From Parabacteroides sp. (GTDB lineage: Bacteria > Bacteroidota > Bacteroidia > Bacteroidales > Tannerellaceae), in NCBI GenBank assembly GCA_017937385.1, contig JAGBDR010000073.1:1-36753 (forward strand): DNA of 36,753 nt, given 5' to 3'. Shown piece by piece: positions 1 through 7,768 of the stretch. Each line of letters opens with the position of its first letter. Position 1 is the first letter of the stretch. Below the pieces are notes generated by a model that had not been told where the DNA came from, did no database searches, and was given only the letters and a program-made list of their open reading frames with translations. The translations under genes and the position numbers were made by a program.

Positions 1-26
1 CCTGCGGAGGGAACGCCATGCGGCAA

Positions 27-46
27 GGGGCTGCGCAGTCAGCCCC
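27..46. other. GC-rich hairpin at window edge
   Basis: GGGGCTG at 27-33 pairs perfectly with CAGCCCC at 40-46 around a six-base loop. The first 60 bases are much more GC-rich than the AT-rich 60-340 stretch that follows. They may be the end of a gene or RNA lying mostly outside the window. No reading frame here looks like a known protein end, so the identity stays open. Confidence 0.35.
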
Positions 47-123
47 GACGAGCTTACAGGAGTGAGATAATTGCATATTTATGCAAATTATCATTAACCG
101 TATGCAGTTTTCTTATTATAGTT

Positions 124-143
124 CATTTCACAGCTGTGAAATG
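124..143. promoter_or_regulatory. Perfect 20-bp palindrome, operator candidate
   Basis: CATTTCACAGCTGTGAAATG is a perfect dyad with no spacer. A second, smaller dyad (TTGCATA-TT-TATGCAA, 71-86) lies about 40 bases upstream. Both are in an AT-rich stretch before a 31-codon reading frame. Perfect 20-bp dyads usually bind a dimeric regulator or a site-specific recombinase. I cannot name the protein. Confidence 0.4.
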
Positions 144-188
144 CAAAAATATAACAATTAAATATTATACAACAGAAAGAACACAACT

Positions 189-284
189 ATGAAACAAAAT
201 AAACAATCAGTTTCATCCTTTAAAAATAACGGTTATAGGAGCAAAACAGACCTTATATGGAGGATGAATAGGTTTTTGAAGTAA
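189..284 (+). CDS. Possible 31-aa leader or small peptide
   Basis: An ATG-TAA frame of 31 codons gives a basic peptide beginning MKQNKQSVSS and ending NRFLK. It sits just downstream of the 20-bp palindrome and runs away from the minus-strand hydrolase gene. No family is recognised and codon use is AT-rich. It may be a small regulated peptide, a decayed gene start or chance. The remaining bases of 1-346 show no other gene. Confidence 0.2.
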   Translation: MKQNKQSVSSFKNNGYRSKTDLIWRMNRFLK

Positions 285-346
285 TATTCGATGCGGTTGC
301 CCTATCTATTATCTCCCTCTTATTGCAGAACTCCGGACCCGGATTC

Positions 347-1366
347 TCATTTATACCAATAAACCTCTCCCCATGTCATCAAGCAATTGGGCCTTTTGAC
401 ATCTTCCAGTTTGATGAATGAGGTCCAATAGGATTCGCGATGATCGATCGTGTGTCCCAGTTCATTTTCATGCCCTGTAAGCACAAGTTTCGGGCTGAAG
501 CCTTCGATCGTATCGGACAAACGGTTCGCCCAACAGTTGATCAACAGAATATCCAATGCCGGGATCTGTTTCTTCACATCCAGCAACCAGACCAGGTCCT
601 CTTTATTGTATTGGTCGCCCGTTTGAGCGAAAGTAAAGCCTTCAGGAGTCGTCACCACATGGATATTGTTGATCAGTTCGCTCTGATGTCCCGGCAATAT
701 TTTCACATCCAACTTGCCCCCTTTAGTCTGGAATGTCTGATCGAGAATCTGTTCCGAACGGATATGAGTCACCGATTCATTCCCTATCAAGCTATTGCTC
801 GGAGCGACGACCTGTTTTCCCTGATCCGTAAACATCTTCACGACTACCGGATCGATATGGTCCGGATGATTGTGGGAAAGAAACATGATATCGCACTGCG
901 CGACAATGGCCTGCATCGTCTTATCGGAAATCAAAGCAGGAGAGGCTTTCATCACTTCTCCACGATACAAATCAAAAGCGACAGTAACGCTTTTTGTCTT
1001 CACGATGAATCCGTCATTATAAAGCTTATATACTTTCACTCCCTTTTTCAAGGGTTTCTGCAGGTCTTCCAAAAGCCTGCTCAAACGAGATTCCATAAAC
1101 CGCGAGAGTGCTTCACTGCCATCCAAACGTGTGTCATGAAACACCCCGTCCAACAATTGCAAGGCTGCTTTACGCGCCAATGCCGGCTTACCGGCAGAAG
1201 GCGGATTCTCTTTCAAAAGAGCCTCTACCACCTGAAACGTCTGTTCAGTCTGATTCATCAGATACACCTCTTGTTTCCCCCAAAAAGGCACTGTCTTTTC
1301 CTGTGCCTGCAACGGCATATACAATGAAAACAACAACAACGCCAACCCCAATACATGCTTTCTCAT
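347..1366 (-). CDS. Secreted metallo-beta-lactamase-fold hydrolase
   Basis: This 339-aa protein starts with a signal peptide (positive MRKH, hydrophobic core, ending near LQAQ at 22). It is therefore likely periplasmic or outer-membrane associated. The metal-binding HxHxDH motif of the MBL fold is seen as SHNHPDHID, with His165, His167, Asp169 and His170. The later GHQSE and TGDQ segments look like the next metal ligands, and TGHENELGH near the end resembles the UlaG/YcjG-like branch that uses an MBL fold on small phosphorylated or lipid substrates. The substrate is not readable from the sequence. It lies 26 bases downstream of the AraC remnant on the same strand, so the two were probably one transcript and the regulator may once have controlled it. 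Confidence 0.75.
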   Translation of the reverse strand: MRKHVLGLALLLFSLYMPLQAQEKTVPFWGKQEVYLMNQTEQTFQVVEALLKENPPSAGKPALARKAALQLLDGVFHDTRLDGSEALSRFMESRLSRLLEDLQKPLKKGVKVYKLYNDGFIVKTKSVTVAFDLYRGEVMKASPALISDKTMQAIVAQCDIMFLSHNHPDHIDPVVVKMFTDQGKQVVAPSNSLIGNESVTHIRSEQILDQTFQTKGGKLDVKILPGHQSELINNIHVVTTPEGFTFAQTGDQYNKEDLVWLLDVKKQIPALDILLINCWANRLSDTIEGFSPKLVLTGHENELGHTIDHRESYWTSFIKLEDVKRPNCLMTWGEVYWYK

Positions 1367-1392
1367 TTCGATAATTATTTAAAATGTTCCAT

Positions 1393-1728
1393 TTACAGAC
1401 TTTTATTTGACGACCGCCTATATTTAGAGGGCGACATCCCTATGTTTTTCGTGAATACCCGGACACGCCCCTCTTCATCGGCACTATCAGGCGCATATTT
1501 CCAACGATGAAGCATCGACGGCGGAATCAAAACCACATCACCCGCCGCAAAAGGCAGTAGCATATCACCTGCCGTACGATCGCCAGAACCATGAACGACA
1601 TAATACAGTTCCCATGCATCATGCCGATGCAGTTTGGCCTCCACGTCTGTTTCTATCCGCTGATCGATGAAGAAAAACGAATGGTTTTCCACTTCTGGCA
1701 GTTCATAAGGGATACCGGTTTCTTCCAT
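1393..1728 (-). pseudogene. AraC-family regulator with internal deletion
   Basis: The 111-residue product has a clear N-terminal cupin sensor of the AraC family. It shows HRHDAWELYYVVHGSG at 34-49 and the GDVVLIPPSMLHRW strand at 63-76. At about residue 90 (near base 1458) it jumps directly to FTKNIGMSPSKYRR, the last helix of an AraC DNA-binding domain. Intact members are near 280-300 aa, so about 170-190 residues, including both helix-turn-helix motifs, are missing with the frame kept. The start at 1728 is preferred because a Bacteroidetes -7 box (TATATTTG on the minus strand, 1756-1763) lies just upstream. An upstream ATG at 1905 would begin inside the nitroreductase gene. Without HTH motifs it should not bind DNA as a normal AraC. 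It is either dead or a small cupin protein. Confidence 0.75.
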
Positions 1729-1755
1729 AAACAAGGACTTGAATTGATTCAATGA

Positions 1756-1763
1756 CAAATATA
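1756..1763 (-). promoter_or_regulatory. -7 box of the AraC remnant
   Basis: Read on the minus strand the bases are TATATTTG, a perfect match to the Bacteroidetes TAnnTTTG element. It is about 28 bases upstream of the ATG at 1728. The promoter of the deleted regulator therefore looks intact. Confidence 0.5.
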
Positions 1764-1811
1764 CGACAAATACATGAAACAATAGAACAAATGCCAAGTA
1801 ACTGTACCCAG

Positions 1812-1819
1812 TAATTTTG
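1812..1819 (+). promoter_or_regulatory. -7 box for the nitroreductase gene
   Basis: TAATTTTG matches TAnnTTTG and lies 49 bases before the ATG at 1869. With the minus-strand box at 1756-1763 it forms a divergent pair. The old AraC protein may have regulated both sides. Confidence 0.5.
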
Positions 1820-1868
1820 TACCCGAAAACAGAAAAGAACAAGAAGTATAACTTAAAAGTATTGTGTA

Positions 1869-2570
1869 ATGGATTTGTATGAAGTATTGGAGAAACGCCG
1901 CACATACCGCGACTTCTCCGATCGCGAAGTAAGTGATGAGATTCTTGAAAAAATTGTCGGAGCGGCTTTCAAGGCGCCCACCAACGACCATCTGCGCCAA
2001 CTGGAGTTTATCGTAGTACGCGGACGTGAAAACATTGCAAAAGTAATTGCTCCGCTCTCAAAGAATATGGCAGCATTCAAAGAGCTTGTTTTTGAAGTAG
2101 ATGACTCAGGCGACAAAGACAAGATGGAAATGTTTACCGACGCATTGCCCAAACAACAGAAAATGCTAATGGATAGCGGATTGCTCATTCTGCCGTTCTT
2201 TCGCCAAAAACAAAGTCCGCTGCTGAAACCCGTGGAACAAAGTTCGCTCAACTATTTCGCTTCAGCCTGGTGCGCTTTGGAAAATATGCTGCTTGCCGCC
2301 ACTCATAAAGGACTGGGAGCCGTATTTCATATCCCCGTGAGCGACGAAGCCGATGCAATCAAGAAAATCGTAAACGCTCCCGAAGGATATGAATTCATCT
2401 GCTTGCTAACAATAGGCTATCCAGCAGAAAATGCTTTCCTCCCCCGGCAAAAGGAAATCCATGTCAAAGACAGAATACACACAAATGCCTGTTGGACAAA
2501 CGACGGTGTTCACTTCGACACCAACGCATTTCTTAGCCTCAGCGTTTCTCCGGTATCTTCCAATTCATAA
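1869..2570 (+). CDS. Nitroreductase-family FMN oxidoreductase
   Basis: This 233-aa cytoplasmic protein has the nitroreductase hallmarks. These are an N-terminal LEKRRTYRDFSDREVSDE segment whose Arg residues contact FMN phosphate, KAPTNDHLRQLEF at about 38-50, and the central SAWCALENMLLAATHKGLG helix. Near the end ICLLTIGYPAE matches the second FMN-contact strand. Such enzymes use NAD(P)H to reduce nitroaromatics, quinones or flavins; the natural substrate is unknown. The product is slightly long. After HTNACW the last 25 residues are polar and unlike the family, and a palindromic repeat element starts 10 bases after the stop, so the end may have been altered by nearby rearrangement. Neighbours are the divergent AraC remnant and a convergent GH78 gene. 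Confidence 0.85.
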   Translation: MDLYEVLEKRRTYRDFSDREVSDEILEKIVGAAFKAPTNDHLRQLEFIVVRGRENIAKVIAPLSKNMAAFKELVFEVDDSGDKDKMEMFTDALPKQQKMLMDSGLLILPFFRQKQSPLLKPVEQSSLNYFASAWCALENMLLAATHKGLGAVFHIPVSDEADAIKKIVNAPEGYEFICLLTIGYPAENAFLPRQKEIHVKDRIHTNACWTNDGVHFDTNAFLSLSVSPVSSNS

Positions 2571-2580
2571 ATATGACACT

Positions 2581-2809
2581 GTGTCGAAAAGCGCTGTAGG
2601 CGCTTCGCATAATAGCCCGGGGTTTCAACCCCGGGACGTTTATCCTCATCCCCATTAGTGCCCTGTAAGGGCACAGCTATACGTAAATTATTTATATTCA
2701 CATATATAGCGGCACCCTTACAGGGTGCAAACACAATGGGAGGAATACACCACCCCCCAGGTTTCAACCTGGGGCTATCATGCACGGCGCCTACAGCGCC
2801 TTTCGACAC
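2581..2809. repeat. Nested palindromic repeat element (MITE/REP-like)
   Basis: The ends are 23-bp inverted repeats differing at one base: GTGTCGAAAAGCGCTGTAGG plus CGC at 2581-2603, and its complement at 2787-2809. Inside are two GC-rich hairpins with TTTCAA centres, CCCGGGGTTTCAACCCCGGG at 2616-2635 and CCCCAGGTTTCAACCTGGGG at 2755-2774. A further inner pair is TGCCCTGTAAGGGCA (2659-2673) and its near complement (2711-2729). No protein is encoded. The layered symmetry is typical of non-autonomous elements moved by a transposase in trans, and elements of this look are common between Bacteroidales genes. It separates the convergent nitroreductase and GH78 genes and could also act as a bidirectional terminator. 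Confidence 0.75.
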
Positions 2810-2861
2810 GCCTCCATTTGCACACCTCCATTCGACATATCCTCTTTCCGAACCGAACGCT

Positions 2862-5066
2862 TCATTCATAAACAAATTCATACCTTCCGGCCTTTTTAAA
2901 GACCAGAGGTTTGTCGTGATTTCCCAGGCTCAAGGTAACGATACAGCCGTTCGGTATCTCCACATAGCTTGTACCGGTTTTATGAATGCAGAGCTTGATA
3001 GCTCCTTCTTTTAGCGGGATGCTGCCCTTTGCCCATTCCAGATTGAGCAATTCAGGTTTCAAATGGTACTCCGCAAGATGCTTATCCGACTGGGAGAAAC
3101 CCCAAATACCATGCAAAACAGCAACAACCGGGGGAGCTCCATTCGCACCGTGGCAAAGACTCAGCCCGAACGGCCGGTCATAAAAGACAAGCTGCCGCTT
3201 CAACGAGGCATCAGGGGAAAAGTTTTCCGGGAAACGGGTATTGCCTTGCCTTAACCAATCGCCCCAGACCCAATCGAGCAAAGAGAACATCTCTTTTACC
3301 TTGCCGGCCTTGGCATAAGCCAGAAATTCATATCCTTTTTCATAACTGATGTCCTCCTTATAATAAGGAATTTCCGGAAGGACCTTGTCAAACAGGTAGT
3401 CATAATATTTCTGCGGATACAAACCGGCAAGAATGGCCCAATACTGGGCATGGTGGGAAATGCGTGTATCCTTTTCCCCCTCTTTCGTGTATCCGTTAAT
3501 GAAAGCTTTCCGGTCTTCATCCCAGAAATGTTCCAGTATATGCTTGCCCAGCATTTCCGCTTTCTTTTCATATTTCTTCGCCAGCTTGCTTTCGTTCCAC
3601 AAACGGGCGAAATAAGCACCTATCACATAATTCTGGTATAACAAGATCTGTCCATAGGCCGGAATCCCTTGTCTGCCCGGTCCCATCTTTGTTGCCCATC
3701 CGGGAATAAAACCGGTGGTCGAATATCGGTCGGAGATAAAGCCGTTCTCATCCTGGAGAGATTCATACAGGGCAAGCATTTGGACGATCCGGTCTTTGAA
3801 CAGGAGGGAGGTTTGGATATTCCCATAGCGCATATAGTTCTGTTTGAAACCGATCAGTGCATGCAAAGGGTAATCTACGATACCCAAATCGGCCGTTTCC
3901 GGATTCGGCGGCATCAAAGCGACCGACAAGCCGTTTCTGGAAACCTGTTCATCTCCGAACAGATAATCTCCGGCGAAAGAACTCGCGATCGCATCCATTG
4001 CCCAAGGCAGATAATCCCGTTTGACACCATCCAGATAAAAGTTATGAAGGGATGTATGCAAGGTGGCAATCCCGGCATTCCACAGGTCGTTTATAGCCGG
4101 ATCATTACATTCAAACTGCATCTGGAACTCCACCGGCCAGACTTTGGCCTCCAAACAGGCAGAAGCAATCGAACAGGGCTGTTCACTCTCAATTCTCAAA
4201 TAGCGCAAAGCGCGTTCCGGCAACACGATCTCCTGTGTCTGTCCATTCAATGAAAAAGAGGGAATAGGCCGTTGCTCAAAATCTTTCAGATTGTCATTCA
4301 AGACCTCTTCCGGGCTTTCACCTACGAAAAAAGACAGCTTGCCGGAGCCTTTCACATGCAGCCTGATATTTCCTACCTCCAAATGGCGGAAGTCAATGAC
4401 AACCCGGGCATTCTTTCCTAACACCAACTCTCCGTCCCGGTCGGAGACGTTCCGTATGAACATATACTGATCCGGCAAAATACGGGTAACGATTTCCTGT
4501 TCGGCATCCGGCAATACAGACGGTTTATTATAGAAAGCATCCGTCTCCGGTTCATTCCAAGTTTCACCATCCAGGCTTACCTGCCATCCCTGCCTGTCGG
4601 AAACAGCTTCTCCCTTAACGATCAAACAAGGAAGGCGATCGGCCGACGACACCTCAAAGACAAGCGTATGCGTACCGGCTTTCAACGTATATCCCCGGAT
4701 GCTTCTATCTAATCTTTGTCCGTCAACCGAGCAAGCAATCGATTCCGGTCCCGCCCACTGAATGGCAGTTTCTTGTTTCAGCCGGACTTGCTTACGAAAG
4801 ATGGTATAAGAAGCATCCTTGTAAAATTTGCCGGGATATCCGACATACGTGCATCTTTCTTCCGACTTCCGTTTTTGCTGTTTCTGCATGTGGGCGCTCA
4901 ATTGTCCGGGATACCACATGTAAGAACTGTTCCATTTCTCCACATCCGCTTGCCTCACGATTTGACAGGCAGAATCCAATAAGGGATCAAATGCCGGGCT
5001 CTGTGCCTGCACACACAAACATGCAGTCCCTATAAATCCGATAGCCAATACTAAAAAATTTTTCAT
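2862..5066 (-). CDS. Secreted GH78-like alpha-L-rhamnosidase
   Basis: The 734-aa protein has a Sec signal peptide (MKNFLVLAIGFIG to about VQAQ at 22). It is probably exported to the periplasm or beyond. An N-terminal beta-sandwich region covers roughly residues 60-310 and is followed by an alpha-barrel catalytic region. There, DGVKRDYLPWAMDA (about 345-358) corresponds to the acidic substrate-binding motif that opens the six-hairpin domain of GH78 rhamnosidases. Trp- and acid-rich segments such as HFWDEDRKAF and ARLWNES further on fit an (alpha/alpha)6 barrel. GH78 enzymes release terminal L-rhamnose from plant or bacterial glycans. It stands alone, with no SusC/D pair beside it. Specificity is uncertain because this subgroup is diverse. 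Confidence 0.75.
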   Translation of the reverse strand: MKNFLVLAIGFIGTACLCVQAQSPAFDPLLDSACQIVRQADVEKWNSSYMWYPGQLSAHMQKQQKRKSEERCTYVGYPGKFYKDASYTIFRKQVRLKQETAIQWAGPESIACSVDGQRLDRSIRGYTLKAGTHTLVFEVSSADRLPCLIVKGEAVSDRQGWQVSLDGETWNEPETDAFYNKPSVLPDAEQEIVTRILPDQYMFIRNVSDRDGELVLGKNARVVIDFRHLEVGNIRLHVKGSGKLSFFVGESPEEVLNDNLKDFEQRPIPSFSLNGQTQEIVLPERALRYLRIESEQPCSIASACLEAKVWPVEFQMQFECNDPAINDLWNAGIATLHTSLHNFYLDGVKRDYLPWAMDAIASSFAGDYLFGDEQVSRNGLSVALMPPNPETADLGIVDYPLHALIGFKQNYMRYGNIQTSLLFKDRIVQMLALYESLQDENGFISDRYSTTGFIPGWATKMGPGRQGIPAYGQILLYQNYVIGAYFARLWNESKLAKKYEKKAEMLGKHILEHFWDEDRKAFINGYTKEGEKDTRISHHAQYWAILAGLYPQKYYDYLFDKVLPEIPYYKEDISYEKGYEFLAYAKAGKVKEMFSLLDWVWGDWLRQGNTRFPENFSPDASLKRQLVFYDRPFGLSLCHGANGAPPVVAVLHGIWGFSQSDKHLAEYHLKPELLNLEWAKGSIPLKEGAIKLCIHKTGTSYVEIPNGCIVTLSLGNHDKPLVFKKAGRYEFVYE

Positions 5067-5231
5067 GGGTATTATTCTTTAAAGTTTTAATAGCCGAGAA
5101 CCAAAAACACCTTTTGACACTTAACTGAAAAACAGTGGCAAGGTATCAAGAATATCGCAAAACCGCAAGAAACAAACAGGTACTATTAGATTTTATTAAA
5201 AACAAAGTAACACTATTTAATATCCTATTCC
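5067..5231. other. Upstream region of the GH78 gene
   Basis: This AT-rich spacer lies between the GH78 start and the small-RNA promoter. I looked for a minus-strand TAnnTTTG box and found no convincing match, so the GH78 promoter is not assigned. No gene is visible here. Confidence 0.3.
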
Positions 5232-5261
5232 TTGACAAATTCACCTAAATCCGTACCTTTG
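5232..5261 (+). promoter_or_regulatory. Strong promoter of the small RNA
   Basis: TTG at 5232-5234 and TACCTTTG at 5254-5261 are separated by 19 bases. This fits the Bacteroidetes -33 TTTG / -7 TAnnTTTG promoter well. No open reading frame follows, which points to an RNA product. Confidence 0.65.
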
Positions 5262-5266
5262 CATCG

Positions 5267-5346
5267 TGGTTTTTTCATAATAGTATTAGATTTAAGGTTA
5301 ACAAAGTTGGTTAGGGGTTGTCGTGAGACAGCCTTTAATTTTTTAT
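5267..5346 (+). ncRNA. Probable small RNA with terminator
   Basis: Starting about six bases after the -7 box, a transcript of roughly 80 nt is predicted. It runs through TAGTATTAGATTTAAGGTTA and ACAAAG and ends at a terminator hairpin. The hairpin is GGTTGTC (5316-5322), loop GTGA, GACAGCC (5327-5333), followed by a T-rich run to 5346. No start codon with a useful frame is present. I recall very similar promoter-to-hairpin segments in other Bacteroidales genomes, but this could not be checked. It is transcribed away from the GH78 gene and toward the tail of the FKBP gene. The function is unknown. Confidence 0.6.
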
Positions 5347-5374
5347 AGCGGTTCCTTTCCACTACAAGGACATG

Positions 5375-5414
5375 AAAAAAGGAGGCATCATATTTGGACA
5401 CCTCCTTTTCTTAT
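5375..5414. terminator. Bidirectional terminator after the FKBP gene
   Basis: AAAAGGAGG and CCTCCTTTT flank a 15-base loop. Read on the minus strand, the stem ends in six T residues, as expected for rho-independent termination of the FKBP/glyS transcript. On the plus strand it can back up the small-RNA terminator. Confidence 0.65.
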
Positions 5415-5435
5415 CAAACCAAGAACAATCTTAAC

Positions 5436-6005
5436 TTAACTTGGCTTCACTGCCTGTTCATCAACAGATACCAATTCAATTTCAAATATCAGAGTCGAAT
5501 AAGCCGGAATATCACCGCTACCGCTTGCGCCATAAGCTAACTGCTGCGGAATCCAAACTTCATATTTATCTCCCTCAACCATGTGTTGCAAAGCAACAGA
5601 CCAGCCGGATATGACAGAACCATATCCGTCCGGATTGTTATAGGACGAATAATTCGCATAATATGAACTGACCGTACACTTGAATGGTGCACCGTCCTCG
5701 AACAGCCGGGCATCAAACTCCGTCCCATCCGTCAAAGTACCTTTATAATATACGGATACACGGCTATTGAAATAGGTTTGCTTGCCATCTCCTTTTTGAA
5801 TCAGTTTGGCAAACACATAGCCGTCACCGGCCTCTGAAACCCATTTCTCAAAACCGGCTTCATTCGCCTTAGCCTGGAAAGCCATGTCCTGTTCCAACTT
5901 ATAGGCTTCTCTTTCAGCAGCTCCCGTATCCTCGTCGTCATCTTTACAGGAAGAGACAACCAGGACACACAACAACATCAACGCGATATGCAGGTATTTC
6001 TTCAT
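5436..6005 (-). CDS. FKBP-type peptidyl-prolyl isomerase lipoprotein
   Basis: This 189-aa protein has a lipoprotein signal, with a hydrophobic stretch ending in VVSSC and Cys20 as lipidation site. An acidic KDDDEDTG run follows, as in many Bacteroidetes surface lipoproteins. Residues about 75-185 form an FKBP domain. VYYKGTLTDGTEFDARLF carries the family's Tyr and Asp active-site positions. ISGWSVALQHMVEGDKYEVWIP is the central helix-strand, and QLAYGASGSGDIPAYSTLIFEIELV the closing strands. It should speed proline isomerisation during folding of exported proteins. The start lies four bases after the glyS stop, so the two are co-transcribed. There is an inserted YYANYSSYNNPDGYG loop before the central helix. 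Confidence 0.9.
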   Translation of the reverse strand: MKKYLHIALMLLCVLVVSSCKDDDEDTGAAEREAYKLEQDMAFQAKANEAGFEKWVSEAGDGYVFAKLIQKGDGKQTYFNSRVSVYYKGTLTDGTEFDARLFEDGAPFKCTVSSYYANYSSYNNPDGYGSVISGWSVALQHMVEGDKYEVWIPQQLAYGASGSGDIPAYSTLIFEIELVSVDEQAVKPS

Positions 6006-6009
6006 ACGC

Positions 6010-7554
6010 TTATTCCATTATCTTTTTTAATAAATTCTTCATGCTTACCTTTTCGGAGATAATGTCGTGCAGCTTGTCGATACTTACCCGTTCCTGTTCC
6101 ATCGTATCGCGGAAACGGATCGTGACGCAATTATCCTTCAAAGTATCATGGTCGACTGTAATACAGTACGGAGTTCCGATCGCATCCTGACGGCGATAAC
6201 GTTTGCCGATGGAATCTTTTTCATCATACTGGCAACGGAAATCGAAACGCAGCAACTTCATGATCTCTTCGGCCTTTTCAGGCAGACCGTCTTTCTTCAC
6301 CAACGGCAATACGGCAAGTTTGATAGGTGCCAACGCTGCGGGCAACTTCAACACGACACGTGTTTCGCCGTTTTCCAACGTCTCCTCGCAGTAAGAACCC
6401 GCCATCACACTCAGGAACACGCGGTCCACACCGATCGAGGTCTCGATTACATACGGAGTATAGCTCTGGTTCAGTTCGGGATCGAAATACTGGATCTTCT
6501 TGCCTGAGAACTTTTCATGCTGGCTCAAGTCGAAGTTGGTACGGCTGTGGATACCTTCCACTTCTTTGAAGCCGAACGGCATTTCAAACTCGATATCGGT
6601 AGCGGCATTGGCATAGTGGGCCAGCTTTTCGTGATCATGATAACGATACTTTTCATTGCCCAATCCCATAGCCTGATGCCATTTCAAGCGGGTAGCCTTC
6701 CATTGCTTGAACCATTCCATTTCTTCTCCCGGACGAACAAAGAACTGCATTTCCATCTGTTCGAACTCGCGCATACGGAAGATGAACTGGCGGGCAACGA
6801 TCTCGTTACGGAACGCCTTGCCGATCTGGGCAATACCGAAAGGCACTTTCATACGGCCGGTCTTCTGCACATTCAGGAAGTTGACGAAGATACCTTGTGC
6901 CGTTTCCGGACGCAGATAAACCTTCATGGCACCGTCGGCAGTCGATCCCATCTCCGTAGAGAACATCAGGTTGAACTGGCGGACATCGGTCCAGTTGCGG
7001 GTTCCGGAGATCGGGCAGACGATTTCGCAATCCAGAATCAACTGGCGCAGGTCTTCGAAATTGGAATCGTTCATGTCTTTCGAATAACGTTCATGGATTT
7101 CATTCCACTTCGCCTGATATTCCAGCACACGTCCGTTTGTTGCACGGAACTGGGCCTCATCGAAAGCTTCGCCGAACCGCTTGGCGGCTTTTGCCACCTC
7201 TTTATTTATTTTTTCTTCGATTTTAGCCAGATGATCTTCGATCAGCACATCGGCACGATACCGTTTTTTGGAATCTTTGTTGTCGATCAAAGGATCATTG
7301 AACGCATCGACATGGCCGGATGCTTTCCAGATAGTAGGGTGCATAAAGATAGCCGAATCGATACCGACTACATTTTCGTGCAACAACGTCATGCTGTCCC
7401 ACCAATATTTTTTTATGTTATTCTTCAACTCTACGCCATACTGTCCATAATCGTACACTGCACCTAACCCGTCATAAATTTCCGAAGAGGGAAATACGAA
7501 TCCATATTCTTTACAGTGCGAAACTAATTTCTTAAATACATCTTCTTGTGCCAT
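6010..7554 (-). CDS. glyS: Glycyl-tRNA synthetase (single-chain, class II)
   Basis: This 514-aa enzyme charges tRNA-Gly with glycine in the cytoplasm. It is the eukaryote/archaeon-like alpha2 type, a single gene rather than the glyQ/glyS alpha-beta pair. The N-terminus LVSHCKEYGFVFPSSEIYDG is typical. Class II motif 2 is seen in FRNEIVARQFIFRMREFEQ and motif 3 in SIGVDRVFLSVM. The C-terminal anticodon-binding domain begins near APIKLAVLPLVKK. I chose the second Met (7554) because the family begins MAQEDVFKKL; a start two codons earlier at 7560 is also open. The gene precedes the FKBP lipoprotein by four bases. A weak minus-strand -7 box (TTACTTTG, 7594-7601) sits upstream. Confidence 0.95.
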   Translation of the reverse strand: MAQEDVFKKLVSHCKEYGFVFPSSEIYDGLGAVYDYGQYGVELKNNIKKYWWDSMTLLHENVVGIDSAIFMHPTIWKASGHVDAFNDPLIDNKDSKKRYRADVLIEDHLAKIEEKINKEVAKAAKRFGEAFDEAQFRATNGRVLEYQAKWNEIHERYSKDMNDSNFEDLRQLILDCEIVCPISGTRNWTDVRQFNLMFSTEMGSTADGAMKVYLRPETAQGIFVNFLNVQKTGRMKVPFGIAQIGKAFRNEIVARQFIFRMREFEQMEMQFFVRPGEEMEWFKQWKATRLKWHQAMGLGNEKYRYHDHEKLAHYANAATDIEFEMPFGFKEVEGIHSRTNFDLSQHEKFSGKKIQYFDPELNQSYTPYVIETSIGVDRVFLSVMAGSYCEETLENGETRVVLKLPAALAPIKLAVLPLVKKDGLPEKAEEIMKLLRFDFRCQYDEKDSIGKRYRRQDAIGTPYCITVDHDTLKDNCVTIRFRDTMEQERVSIDKLHDIISEKVSMKNLLKKIME

Positions 7555-7706
7555 AATCACGCAGTAAATTATAATTTCTTGTCATTAAGGTTGCAAAGTA
7601 AATGATTTTTTCGGTAACCTGTAGTATTTTCAGCATCTTATCAAGATATTTTCAATCAACAACCCTCCGAAAACCCATTTTACAGTCCCTTTCAAATAAA
7701 AAAAGT

Positions 7707-7714
7707 TATATTTG
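7707..7714 (+). promoter_or_regulatory. -7 box of rpoN operon
   Basis: TATATTTG is a perfect TAnnTTTG match placed 54 bases before the ATG at 7769; the -33 element is weak. An ATG at 7712 overlaps this box and would lie before the expected transcript start. This supports the later start for rpoN. Confidence 0.55.
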
Positions 7715-7768
7715 CATGTTCTAACATGGGACGGTCCGGTGATTGTCCTTTCATTATTGGATTTGATT

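Noticed and set aside
1-60. End of a protein gene at the left edge
   Set aside because: All three plus-strand frames give short, unlike peptides. Without more sequence no product can be named.
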